Source: Acinetobacter calcoaceticus (lineage in GTDB: Bacteria > Pseudomonadota > Gammaproteobacteria > Pseudomonadales > Moraxellaceae). Taken from it: a DNA stretch of 64,000 bases. Location of the stretch: NCBI RefSeq assembly GCF_016508255.1, contig NZ_JADVKT010000002.1, positions 186,001 to 250,000 of the forward strand. The letters run 5' to 3'. The notes beneath the pieces are model-generated. The model did not search any database. It had not been told where the DNA came from and saw only the letters and a program-made list of their open reading frames with translations. Positions 1 through 8,152 of this stretch are shown here, piece by piece (within the stretch, counting starts at the first letter, position 1; the number at the start of each line of letters is the position of its first letter). The translations under genes and the position numbers were made by a program.

Positions 1-42
1 TCAAAAAAATATTTAAGTTAAGTTCTTTAAGGAATCAATTCG

Positions 43-957
43 ATGAAAACTATTAAATTTCATAATACAAATGGTCAAGGCAATACAATTGCTGCAAATA
101 TTCACTTCCCGCCAGCTTTTAATGAAACTCAAAAATACCCTACAGTTGTTGTTGCTCATCCGGGTGGTGGAGTAAAAGAGCAAACAGCAGGTCTATATGC
201 GGCTAATCTTGCTAAGCAAGGGTTTGTAACTATTGCATTTGATGCATCTTATCAAGGTGAGAGTACAGGTCTGCCACGTCAATTAGAAAATCCTTATATC
301 CGTACAGAAGATATCAGTGCCGTTATTGATTATCTCACCACATTAAATTATGTGGATCAAAATCGTATTGGAGCAATGGGAATTTGTGCAGGCGCGGGTT
401 ACGCTGCGAATGCGGCAATCAATGATCGCCGTATTAAAGCTCTAGGTACTGTAAGTGCAGTAAATATTGGGTCTATGTTCCGAAATGGTTGGGAAAACAC
501 GGTTAAAGATGCAGACGCTATTCCATATATTCAAGCTGGTTCAGATGCTCGAACAGCAGATGTAAATAGTGGAAATATTGCAACTATTCCTCTTGCACCA
601 TTAAAAGAAGAAGATGCACCTAATGAAGAATTACGTCAGGCATGGGAATATTACCATACCCCAAGAGCTGAACACCCTAACTCACCAGGGTTTACAACAG
701 CTCGTAGCTTAGCTCAAATTATTACTTATGATGCATATAACAAAGCTGAAGCTTTTTTAACACAACCTTTAATTGCTATTGCTGGAAGTGTGGCGGGTAG
801 TAAGTGGATGAGTGAAGATTTAGTTCATCGTGCTGGAAGTGCAGACAAAAAATTACACATTATTGAGGGTTCGAATCATATGGAATTATACGACATTCCT
901 AAATATGTGGATGAAGCTTCGAGTGTACTTACAGATTTCTTTAAAATGAAATTGTAA
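43..957 (+). CDS. alpha/beta hydrolase, dienelactone-hydrolase-like with Cys nucleophile
   Basis: This 304-residue protein has an alpha/beta-hydrolase fold without a signal peptide, so it should be cytoplasmic. The nucleophile elbow reads MGICAGAGY with Cys115 where most esterases have Ser, as in dienelactone hydrolases and the YcjY-like group. An HPGGG oxyanion-type segment lies at 39-43 and the catalytic His is probably His279 in GSNHMELYD. The start follows an AGGA-like ribosome site. It stands alone here and ends at a strong terminator; anything upstream is outside the window. The substrate cannot be told from sequence: the family includes lactone, ester and peptide hydrolases. Family call firm, substrate unknown. 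Confidence 0.85.
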   Translation: MKTIKFHNTNGQGNTIAANIHFPPAFNETQKYPTVVVAHPGGGVKEQTAGLYAANLAKQGFVTIAFDASYQGESTGLPRQLENPYIRTEDISAVIDYLTTLNYVDQNRIGAMGICAGAGYAANAAINDRRIKALGTVSAVNIGSMFRNGWENTVKDADAIPYIQAGSDARTADVNSGNIATIPLAPLKEEDAPNEELRQAWEYYHTPRAEHPNSPGFTTARSLAQIITYDAYNKAEAFLTQPLIAIAGSVAGSKWMSEDLVHRAGSADKKLHIIEGSNHMELYDIPKYVDEASSVLTDFFKMKL

Positions 958-977
958 AGTTATTACTATTTATTGAA

Positions 978-1008
978 TAAAAGCCCTTAAATGGGCTTTT
1001 ATTTTTTT
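978..1008 (+). terminator. Rho-independent terminator
   Basis: AAAGCCC (980-986) pairs with GGGCTTT (993-999) around a 6-nt loop and is followed by a T-rich run. It closes the hydrolase gene. Confidence 0.85.
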
Positions 1009-1233
1009 CATACAGATTTAAAAAAACATAAACTACTTTTTAAATTAATTAGATTGCGTGTAATTCATCACAGATTATAAAAATAACCTGCAAATCATGC
1101 GTTTAGTATTTGTTGACAGTAGGAGATATTAAGTTTTATAAATAAAAGATCCTGAAGCTGTTTCTTTAGCCAGAACAGAGAAATAATAATATAAAGATGA
1201 ATAGATATTAGAATGAAAATATAAGGAGAAAAA

Positions 1234-1704
1234 ATGAAAGTTCTTAAATATACTTTATTTTCTCTTATGGGAATGCTGATAATAAATAGTGCGGATGCAG
1301 GAAATACATCTACATCCTTAAAGGTCAGTTTAACCATTATAGAAACTTGTGAAGTTTCCACACAAGGAAATTTAGATTTTGGCTCAGTTGTTCGCTCTCA
1401 GCCAGTTGCTGATGCAATAACCAATATATCTGTTCAATGTAGCAAAAATACACCGTATCAATTGGCGGTAACTTCAGACAATAATTTTGAACTTAAATCT
1501 GCTGCAAGCACAGCATCTGTTGCATATGTACTGTATCAAGATGCTGGTCATACTCAAATTTGGGCGGGATCAGGGGGTAAAATACGCTCAGGAGTCGCAA
1601 CAGGAATGAAAGAAAATATTCCTATTCATGGTGCAATTACCTCAAGTACAAATGTTCAGGCAACAAAGTATGAAGATTGGGTTCGTGTGAATGTCATATA
1701 TTAA
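1234..1704 (+). CDS. orphan spore coat U (SCPU) domain pilin-like protein
   Basis: A 156-residue secreted protein with a signal peptide (about 1-22, ending SADA). The mature part is a beta-rich domain with two cysteines (Cys39 in ETCEVS and Cys69 in VQCSKN), a DFG segment near 48-50 and a C-terminal VRVNVIY strand, the pattern of SCPU subunits of archaic Csu-type chaperone-usher pili. Those subunits are secreted and assembled on the cell surface by a chaperone and usher. Neither is encoded nearby, so this is an orphan subunit that may use another locus or act alone. AAGGAG stands 7 nt before the ATG. No clear terminator follows. Confidence 0.8.
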   Translation: MKVLKYTLFSLMGMLIINSADAGNTSTSLKVSLTIIETCEVSTQGNLDFGSVVRSQPVADAITNISVQCSKNTPYQLAVTSDNNFELKSAASTASVAYVLYQDAGHTQIWAGSGGKIRSGVATGMKENIPIHGAITSSTNVQATKYEDWVRVNVIY

Positions 1705-1767
1705 TAAAAGAAAAATAAAATATTGTTGAATAACTCAGTCTTCTGGACTGGAAAATCGTACTACTTC

Positions 1768-2493
1768 CTAACAAATCAATAGCAAACGATATTCACCATC
1801 TTTTTCAACAGGCGCTCGATGAACACAAGGTAAGACCTTTTGCGTTGGATGATCTACTGCTAAACGCCAAATATGTCCTGTGCCTAAATTTACAGGTTGG
1901 GCATCGTGTTTAGGCTGATAATGTAAATCAAAAAAATACTCTGCTAAAAAGCTTTCAAATTCAGTTTCTGGGCCGTCATGTAATTCTTTGAGCTTTTCTC
2001 TGATTTCTGGAATTAAAACTTTCTGTTCAACCTGATTATTGGGCACAATATCGCTAGCAGCGCCGTGATAAGTACATAAGAACGTATCTGTTGCAACAGG
2101 TGAACGGTCAACATGAAATGAATATACATCTGTTGAAATGAAATCCAGCTCTTCATCACGCTCATAATATTTAAGTAAATTAAGAGAAGGCGAGGCACCA
2201 AAATCAGTTAATAGCTGTATATCTTCTAATATAATTTCCCTTGCCAGATTACCTCTTTCGGAAAGTTGTAGAGCTAAAAGATCTTCAATAGAAACTTCTG
2301 TAATATTCTCTTTTAACTCAAGTTTATCTACAACTTCTTTAAAGTCACCAGCCAAATTTCTGTTCCAGCAAAGGGCATTGGTCTCTCCTTGAAAATTCGT
2401 ATTTACAAGTTCAGGGAAAGTAGAAACCACTCTAATTTGATTGCTGTCAGAAAGCGTATTCTTCATAAGAGAATTAAATAAATCATAAACCAT
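1768..2493 (-). CDS. DUF1826-like hypothetical protein
   Basis: The protein has ALCWNRNL near its N terminus, a central FHVDRS segment followed by CTYHG, and a C-terminal CVHRAPV...YRLLL. This order (W-R, H-x-D with a TYxG strand, HRxP with RLLL) is how I remember DUF1826 proteins, which often sit in zinc-limitation regulons. The H-x-D...H...R pattern also resembles iron/2-oxoglutarate oxygenase folds, which is inference only. The start is uncertain: I chose the ATG at 2493; an upstream TTG at 2538 would add 15 residues and an ATG at 2466 would remove nine. None has a convincing ribosome site. The gene is alone between convergent and co-directional neighbours. Confidence 0.6.
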   Translation of the reverse strand: MVYDLFNSLMKNTLSDSNQIRVVSTFPELVNTNFQGETNALCWNRNLAGDFKEVVDKLELKENITEVSIEDLLALQLSERGNLAREIILEDIQLLTDFGASPSLNLLKYYERDEELDFISTDVYSFHVDRSPVATDTFLCTYHGAASDIVPNNQVEQKVLIPEIREKLKELHDGPETEFESFLAEYFFDLHYQPKHDAQPVNLGTGHIWRLAVDHPTQKVLPCVHRAPVEKDGEYRLLLIC

Positions 2494-2586
2494 GGCGCAT
2501 AATATACACCGAGCTTTGCCGAAAATATGAAATTCCAAATTATTAAGTCAATTTAGGCTAAGCGCTTAGTTCAGCAAAAGTGATGA

Positions 2587-3423
2587 CTACTCTACTTGAT
2601 GAGTTTTTCCCGATAAATCTGGTTTTGAAAAATTAAATTTCTGAAAGTCTTGGTCCTGCGGAATTTCAAGATCAAACTTTTTTAATTCTGCAACTTCTAT
2701 TTTTAAGTTACTTCCATCAAACCCTAAGACATGTCCGCCTTGTTTCTGGTCTTGAGATAAAAAGTGGAAATGGTAACCGCCAATATTAATACCATTTAAA
2801 AACTCTGGTAAACGATAACCTATGAGCGTGCCGTTGGTAGATTCATAATTCAACTGAACCTGTTTATCCATCATATTATATAGAGGGGTGAAATAAGGTC
2901 CTTGCTGTTGGTTGACAGGGGGAAATGCTCTGGTCTGGATGTTTTTAAATTTACCAGTAATCTTAATCGCATACATCTTGTTCAAGCTTTTGAGCTGAGC
3001 ATTAATAAAATCAAAAGTTTGTTTTTGATTTGCTTGCTGATCCATTGAAAAGCTTTGCTCTGGTTTGAAAAAAGTGACGAAACTGAGGGATGTTTTGAAG
3101 TCATTTGGTACGAGATGGGTCTGACCACTAGAGGTCGTTTGATAAAAACTTCCATCTATGAGGATGAGTTCACCATCAAGTAGGTCGGGTGCACCTAACC
3201 CAAAGTTACCATGTTCCTTGATCTCGCTGACACTTTTGGAACCTTTGTATAATCCTTCAATAAAAGCATCTGCTATTCCATACTGATAAAGATGATTTTC
3301 TGGGATGTGAGTTTGAGGTGTCTTAGCAACGTAAGCAGATTTTCCAACAGGTTTATCATTGGCATAGGCCAAATTTACGATACTGAATATAGATGTACTA
3401 ATGAGGGCCAAGTTTTTAATCAT
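2587..3423 (-). CDS. budA: alpha-acetolactate decarboxylase with signal peptide
   Basis: The enzyme converts 2-acetolactate to acetoin and CO2. The family hallmarks are clear: LDGELILIDGSFYQ around 82-95, and the zinc-binding segment GGYHFHFL...GGHVLGF with His218, His220 and His231. The N terminus (MIKNLALISTSIFSIVNLAYA) is a typical Sec signal peptide, so the protein is probably periplasmic, whereas the classic BudA/AldC enzymes are cytosolic. Its ATG follows AAAGGAG. It lies 12 nt downstream of an SDR gene on the same strand, so the two are likely one operon; an SDR could reduce acetoin or diacetyl, but that link is inferred. The family call is firm. Confidence 0.88.
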   Translation of the reverse strand: MIKNLALISTSIFSIVNLAYANDKPVGKSAYVAKTPQTHIPENHLYQYGIADAFIEGLYKGSKSVSEIKEHGNFGLGAPDLLDGELILIDGSFYQTTSSGQTHLVPNDFKTSLSFVTFFKPEQSFSMDQQANQKQTFDFINAQLKSLNKMYAIKITGKFKNIQTRAFPPVNQQQGPYFTPLYNMMDKQVQLNYESTNGTLIGYRLPEFLNGINIGGYHFHFLSQDQKQGGHVLGFDGSNLKIEVAELKKFDLEIPQDQDFQKFNFSKPDLSGKTHQVE

Positions 3424-3435
3424 TAGAGTTCTCCT

Positions 3436-4230
3436 TTATCGTAAGCCTGCAATTGAGAAGCCGCCGTCGATAAGAATAGATTGTCCCGTAATGAAACTAG
3501 CTTCATTTGTACATAGCCAAGTTACGGTACTTGCTACGTCTGCTGGTTGTCCCAGTCTTTGCTGAGGAGTATATGCAATATAGGGTTTAGCTGTTTCATC
3601 ATCAACAAAACGTCTAAACATTGGAGTATCAATAATTCCCGGGTTTACGTTATTAATCCGAATCTGGAATGGGGCAATCTCAAGTGCAAGCGCTCGTATC
3701 ATAGAATCAAGAGCACCTTTACTCGCTGAATATGCAGATGAACCACTACTTGCACCAACAGCGAGCCATGATGAGGTGTTAATAATCACTCCGGGTGTTT
3801 TGTTTTCCATCATGGCTGTAATTTGATATTTAATAGCTAGCCATGTTCCTCTTAGATTGGTAAGGATTGTTTTATCAAAATCTTCTTCATCCATTAGATG
3901 GGCTGGTGCAAAGCTTCCTTCGATACCTGCATTGTTAAATGCAATATCAAGTCGGCCGAAGGTCTGAATAATTCGATTTATCAGTTCCTGAATTTGTTTT
4001 GAATCCCTAATGTCGGTTGGAACAATAAGTGTTTTACCTACACCATACGATGATTCTATTTCATCTGAGACTTGTTGAAGAGGAGCAAGAGTTCGCCCAG
4101 CGAGGACAATATGTGCACCTTCTTTGGCAAGAGATAAAGCAGTTGCTTTTCCTATGCCAGTACCTGCACCTGTAACTAAAGCTACTTTTCCTTCTAAACG
4201 ACCTGCAACATTTTGGATATGTGAAATCAT
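3436..4230 (-). CDS. SDR-family NAD(P)-dependent oxidoreductase
   Basis: A classical short-chain dehydrogenase of 264 residues: cofactor motif TGAGTGIG at 20-27, NNAG at 99-102, catalytic Ser near 153-154, and YSASK with Tyr167 and Lys171. The C terminus ITGQSILIDGG is typical. A GGAG ribosome site precedes the ATG. It is first in a two-gene unit with the acetolactate decarboxylase and is divergent from a LysR gene that is the obvious regulator. A role in acetoin/diacetyl reduction fits the context but many SDR substrates are possible. Confidence 0.88.
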   Translation of the reverse strand: MISHIQNVAGRLEGKVALVTGAGTGIGKATALSLAKEGAHIVLAGRTLAPLQQVSDEIESSYGVGKTLIVPTDIRDSKQIQELINRIIQTFGRLDIAFNNAGIEGSFAPAHLMDEEDFDKTILTNLRGTWLAIKYQITAMMENKTPGVIINTSSWLAVGASSGSSAYSASKGALDSMIRALALEIAPFQIRINNVNPGIIDTPMFRRFVDDETAKPYIAYTPQQRLGQPADVASTVTWLCTNEASFITGQSILIDGGFSIAGLR

Positions 4231-4263
4231 ATAATTTCTCCAACTTCTGGATGGGTTAAAGAA

Positions 4264-4292
4264 ATTGTATTGCTTAATAATTAGGATACAAT
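4264..4292. promoter_or_regulatory. inverted repeat between LysR gene and SDR operon
   Basis: ATTGTAT (4264-4270) and ATACAAT (4286-4292) are perfect inverted arms 15 nt apart in the 109-bp divergent intergenic region. A second small repeat, CTGAT/ATCAG, lies at 4312-4327 just before the LysR start. One of them is a plausible LysR-family binding site; this is position-based inference. Confidence 0.45.
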
Positions 4293-4339
4293 ATAGTCAA
4301 AATTCAATGAACTGATGAATTAATCAGCATAATAATGAT

Positions 4340-5233
4340 ATGACAAAAGCAAATTTTGATGAGCTCTGGGCCTTTGTGGTTATTGCAGGAGAAAAGAGTT
4401 TTCGGCGTTCGGCTGCCAAATTAAATGTAACGCCATCCTCATTAAGTCATTCTATGAAAGCATTAGAGGCGAAGCTCGGGGTTAGACTTTTAAATCGCTC
4501 AACGCGAAGTGTTTCTGTAACAGAAGCTGGTAGCCATTTACTTAATAAAATTTCACCCGCTTATAGTGACATTCTTTCGGCAATAGAAAGCCTAAATGAT
4601 TTTCGTACCAGCCCTCAGGGCATTGTGAAAATTAATGCTCCGCGATCAGCCTTGGTTTTATTTTTTCTTCCTCACCTTAAAGCTTTAAGCGAACTTTATC
4701 CGAACATTACTTTTGAAATTACTGCAAATGAAGAATTTATCGATATTATCGACAGTGGCTTTGATGTTGGAATCAGGTTGGGTGAAAGTATTCAAGAAGA
4801 CATGAAAGCTATTCCAATTTCTAAAAGTCTTAAATTAGCAATTGTTGCTAGCCCATCTTACTTTTTGAAATACCCTAAACCCATATCTCCCAAAGATTTG
4901 TTAGATCATCATTGTATTGGCTGGCGTCAGATTAATAGTCAGGTTTTATATAGCTGGCCTTTTGAAAAGGAAGACCAAAAGCTTAATCTGGCTGTTAAAA
5001 GCACTCTTATTTTAGATGATGCTGATTTAATGATAAGAGCTGCTCTTGATGGGCTTGGTGTGGCATTTTCATTAGAAGAGCAGGTGTTGCCATATTTGAA
5101 ATCGGGTCAGTTGGAAAGTGTCTTGACTGACTGGTGTGGTAGCTTCCCTGGATTTTATCTGTATTATCCAAGTCATCGGAACCACTCGGCTGCGTTAAAA
5201 GCTGTAATTCATTATTTTCTTCATAGAATTTAA
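4340..5233 (+). CDS. LysR-family transcriptional regulator
   Basis: A 297-residue LysR regulator with the N-terminal winged helix-turn-helix (residues about 4-62, including SFRRSAAKLNVTPSSLSHSM and RLLNRSTRSVSVTEAG) and a periplasmic-binding-protein-like effector domain from about 90 on, with GFDVGIRLGE. This version is most like the CrgA/YafC subgroup. It is divergent from the SDR/acetolactate decarboxylase unit and probably controls it and itself. No strong ribosome site is visible before the ATG. Confidence 0.9.
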   Translation: MTKANFDELWAFVVIAGEKSFRRSAAKLNVTPSSLSHSMKALEAKLGVRLLNRSTRSVSVTEAGSHLLNKISPAYSDILSAIESLNDFRTSPQGIVKINAPRSALVLFFLPHLKALSELYPNITFEITANEEFIDIIDSGFDVGIRLGESIQEDMKAIPISKSLKLAIVASPSYFLKYPKPISPKDLLDHHCIGWRQINSQVLYSWPFEKEDQKLNLAVKSTLILDDADLMIRAALDGLGVAFSLEEQVLPYLKSGQLESVLTDWCGSFPGFYLYYPSHRNHSAALKAVIHYFLHRI

Positions 5234-5437
5234 TTTGCAGTTAATATCTTTGTAAATTACATATTGTTTAATTATTATTCTAAGAATGTCGTGCTATCGT
5301 TTAGAAATTGATTATGGTTCTCTTTAATCCATATAAATCCAGATTGCATCATAAAAAATTATAGATACCTTTTTTATTTTTATATTGAAAGAGGCAGAAC
5401 TTACCAGAAATTATTTTACTGCTCTTTAGGATCAACG

Positions 5438-6142
5438 ATGAAAAAAACTTATTTAGTGACAGGTGCGACAAAAGGTATTGGAAAAGCGATTAGTGATGAA
5501 CTCTTCTTACAGGGACATCAGGTTATTGGAATTGCTAGAAATATCGATAATATAGAATTTTATGGGCAGCTCTTTAGTTGTGATCTATTGAATATAGAAC
5601 AGACTGAAGAAACATTAGCCTTAATCTCTAAATCTCACGTCATTCATGGAATAGTGAATAATTCAGGAATTAGCTTACCTCAACCTTTAGGCCAGATTAC
5701 ATTCGATGCCTTAGAGGATGTTTGGAACCTAAATGTAAGAACAGCCATTCAAGTTACACAGCATTTTGTTGAACAACTGAAAGAACAGCGATTTGGTCGC
5801 ATTATTAATATTGGTAGTCGGGCTATTTACGGGGCAAAAGAACGGACCGCATACTCAGCAGCTAAAAGTGCATTGGTTGGTTGTACTAAAACATGGGCAC
5901 TTGAGTTAGCTGAATTTGGAATAACAGTAAACTGTATAGCACCAGGACCGATTGAAACGGAACTCTTTAGAAAAACCAGACCTGTTGGTAGTTTAGCTGA
6001 GAAAGCTATTTTAGATAGCATTCCATTAGGAAAGATCGGAACACCAAAAGATGTCGCACATGCTGTCTCATTTTTACTGTCAGATCATGCAGGTTTTATT
6101 ACTGGTCAGGTTCTAAATGTTGACGGTGGTGGAAGCTTATAG
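5438..6142 (+). CDS. SDR-family oxidoreductase (FabG-like)
   Basis: A compact 234-residue short-chain dehydrogenase. Motifs: TGATKGIG (8-15), NNSG (74-77), Ser127, and YSAAK with Tyr139 and Lys143. The end reads ITGQVLNVDGGGSL, as in 3-oxoacyl-ACP reductase-like SDRs. TTTAGGA lies just before the ATG. It is monocistronic, with about 200 bp of AT-rich upstream sequence and a weak ACCCA/TGGGT hairpin downstream (6174-6190). Substrate unknown; a core FabG is unlikely because it is not among fatty-acid genes. Confidence 0.85.
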   Translation: MKKTYLVTGATKGIGKAISDELFLQGHQVIGIARNIDNIEFYGQLFSCDLLNIEQTEETLALISKSHVIHGIVNNSGISLPQPLGQITFDALEDVWNLNVRTAIQVTQHFVEQLKEQRFGRIINIGSRAIYGAKERTAYSAAKSALVGCTKTWALELAEFGITVNCIAPGPIETELFRKTRPVGSLAEKAILDSIPLGKIGTPKDVAHAVSFLLSDHAGFITGQVLNVDGGGSL

Positions 6143-6256
6143 AGAATAATGGTAAAAAGATCTAAATATAAATACCCAATTAAATGGGTTTAACCTCGTT
6201 CCAGAACCACATGATTTGCTACCTGAAGTAGGGTCATTAAAAGTAAGGCAATCTAT

Positions 6257-6552
6257 TTACCACTCATATTTTACGGCCACTCGAAAATTGGTCGGAGCGC
6301 CGTAATAGCTATTGGTTGTGGCTAAATAGTATTTCTTATTTAAGTTAGTAAGATTGAAGTTAATATAAATAATGAAAATTATATATTCAAAAAATTTTAA
6401 TGCGCTAATTTTTCACCATTTAACGCTTGTACCTTAGTCGCAGAGGCATGTATCGTTAGGGTTGATAGTTTAAAATTATAGGACCCTTGAAAAGTCACAT
6501 CTTTTAATTCAATTTATTCAATAAATGGACTTTATTGCGAAGCGTAAACGGT
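6257..6552 (-). pseudogene. remnant of a TonB-dependent outer-membrane receptor C terminus
   Basis: On the minus strand, codons from about 6365 down to the stop at 6257 read NLTNLNKKYYLATTNSYYG followed by APTNFRVAVKYEW and a stop, the hallmark end of TonB-dependent siderophore receptors (NLF-KKYY, Y-G-P-NF, final aromatic residue). Further upstream another frame reads KDVTFQGSYNFKLSTLTIHA, which ends at a stop at 6397-6399, and between and before these segments there are stops. No open frame covers the region, so this is a decayed gene fragment lacking the plug and most of the barrel. It fills most of the 537-bp gap between the SDR and the EAL gene. Confidence 0.65.
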
Positions 6553-6679
6553 ACTTTAAAATCAAAAATATTAGATAAATAACAACAGTCATAGAACTTA
6601 AGTTTTATTGGTGGATTTTGAAATAGAGCATGAATGGCAAAGGTAGTGCTTTGTTATATTTTTTACGGTTGATTTACTT

Positions 6680-8023
6680 ATGATAGCTTCCTCTTACTTA
6701 AAAAAACAAAAGAAAAATTACCATGCTGTAAAGGACCAGCAACTTACCATTGCAGCGAAAGCAAATATCATTATTTGCCTTATGTTTTGCCTGTTTTGGA
6801 CCATATATTTCGCATTTGCCCAAATGTGGACTATTGTTTATATGGATATTTTTTTCACATTTATATCTTTATTTAGTCTCTTTTTAATTTGTATACGCCG
6901 AATCTCAGCCGGTATTCTTTTGTCCCAAGCTGTTTTGCTGGTTTTTCCTGTCGTTTTTTGCCTGCTCTTTGATGTCGCTACCCCAGATCGGCCACGTGTG
7001 GCGCACCTGTTTTTACCCGCTGGAGCAATATTAGGGTATATAAATTACCGCAGAGACCCCAGCTTTCTACAAATCGTTTTAATTGTATTGTCGATTGTGT
7101 GCTTTATATTTTTTAGTGGTAGCTCTTTTACTTTGGAGAATGCCATACCTTTATCGGAAAATATTCGCTCACATGGCGGCTGGATTTCAACTTGTGTTGC
7201 TACGCTTATGATTTGCATCTCGATTTATACGATGCAGTTAGAAATACAAATAGAAAATACCATGGCGCAAGACCTACGTTCGGCCCTTACTAAAGAACAA
7301 TTTGAACTTTTTTATCAACCACAAATCAATTCTTCTGAAACGTTGATTGGCGCGGAAGCCTTGTTAAGGTGGCATCATCCTGTTTTAGGATATATGCCTG
7401 CAAAAGATTTTATTCCAGCGGCAGAAACTTTGGGGTTAATGCCTGAGATTGGGGAATGGGTGTTAGCTCAAGCCTGCAACGTTTTACAAGATTGGGCTAA
7501 AAAAGAAGAGACCAAAAATCTTACGCTTTCAATCAATATTAGTGCTGATCATTTCATGCAACCAAACTTTGAGCAGACCGTAATTGCCATGGTTCAAAAA
7601 TATGGAGTTAATCCAGCTCAGCTCATATTAGAAATTACTGAAAGTATTGCTTTAAATAATAGTGCTAGCTTGATCGAAAAAATGCATTACTTGTCAAAAA
7701 ATGGAATACGGATTTCTTTAGATGACTTTGGTACAGGCTATTCATCTTTAAGCTATTTACAGAAAATGCCCATTAAGCAAATCAAGATTGACCGTACCTT
7801 TGTACAAGCGGCTTTGGATGATAAGCGCGGCAATAAATTAGTCACTGGCATTATTAAAATTGGGCTAGATTTGAACCTTGAAGTTTTAGTCGAAGGGATT
7901 GAAACTGAGGAGCAGTTTAATGCGTTTAAAAATAATGGATGTACTGAGTTTCAAGGCTATTTATGGGGCTGTCCAATGCCATTAAGTGATTTTCTGAAGA
8001 AATTGTCACATTTCAATCAATAG
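6680..8023 (+). CDS. membrane-anchored EAL-domain c-di-GMP phosphodiesterase
   Basis: Residues about 25-185 form a membrane domain of roughly five to six hydrophobic helices; residues about 200-445 are a complete EAL domain. Key motifs are present: E226-A-L-L-R-W, LEITES near 317-322, DDFGTGYSSL at 348-357, KIDRTFV, VEGIET and the EFQGYLWGCPMP end. This suggests an active phosphodiesterase that hydrolyses cyclic di-GMP to pGpG at the inner membrane, with the N-terminal domain as sensor. There is no GGDEF domain. It is monocistronic; the signal sensed is unknown. The ATG at 6680 lacks a strong ribosome site. Confidence 0.9.
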   Translation: MIASSYLKKQKKNYHAVKDQQLTIAAKANIIICLMFCLFWTIYFAFAQMWTIVYMDIFFTFISLFSLFLICIRRISAGILLSQAVLLVFPVVFCLLFDVATPDRPRVAHLFLPAGAILGYINYRRDPSFLQIVLIVLSIVCFIFFSGSSFTLENAIPLSENIRSHGGWISTCVATLMICISIYTMQLEIQIENTMAQDLRSALTKEQFELFYQPQINSSETLIGAEALLRWHHPVLGYMPAKDFIPAAETLGLMPEIGEWVLAQACNVLQDWAKKEETKNLTLSINISADHFMQPNFEQTVIAMVQKYGVNPAQLILEITESIALNNSASLIEKMHYLSKNGIRISLDDFGTGYSSLSYLQKMPIKQIKIDRTFVQAALDDKRGNKLVTGIIKIGLDLNLEVLVEGIETEEQFNAFKNNGCTEFQGYLWGCPMPLSDFLKKLSHFNQ

Positions 8024-8152
8024 GCAAAAAGACGGCTTAACATGTTTAGAGGTAAAAAATTATTTAGAATAAATTTAAATTAATGGTGGATAAGTAATAA
8101 CAACTAAACATTCATGATGAAAGATACGGATATTTATTAAACGGATTACATC

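Noticed and set aside
6170..6306. A plus-strand frame reading NGFNLVPEPHDLLPEVGSLK before a stop at 6304-6306
   Set aside because: No start or ribosome site, and its second half is antisense to the TonB-receptor remnant, which is the better explanation.
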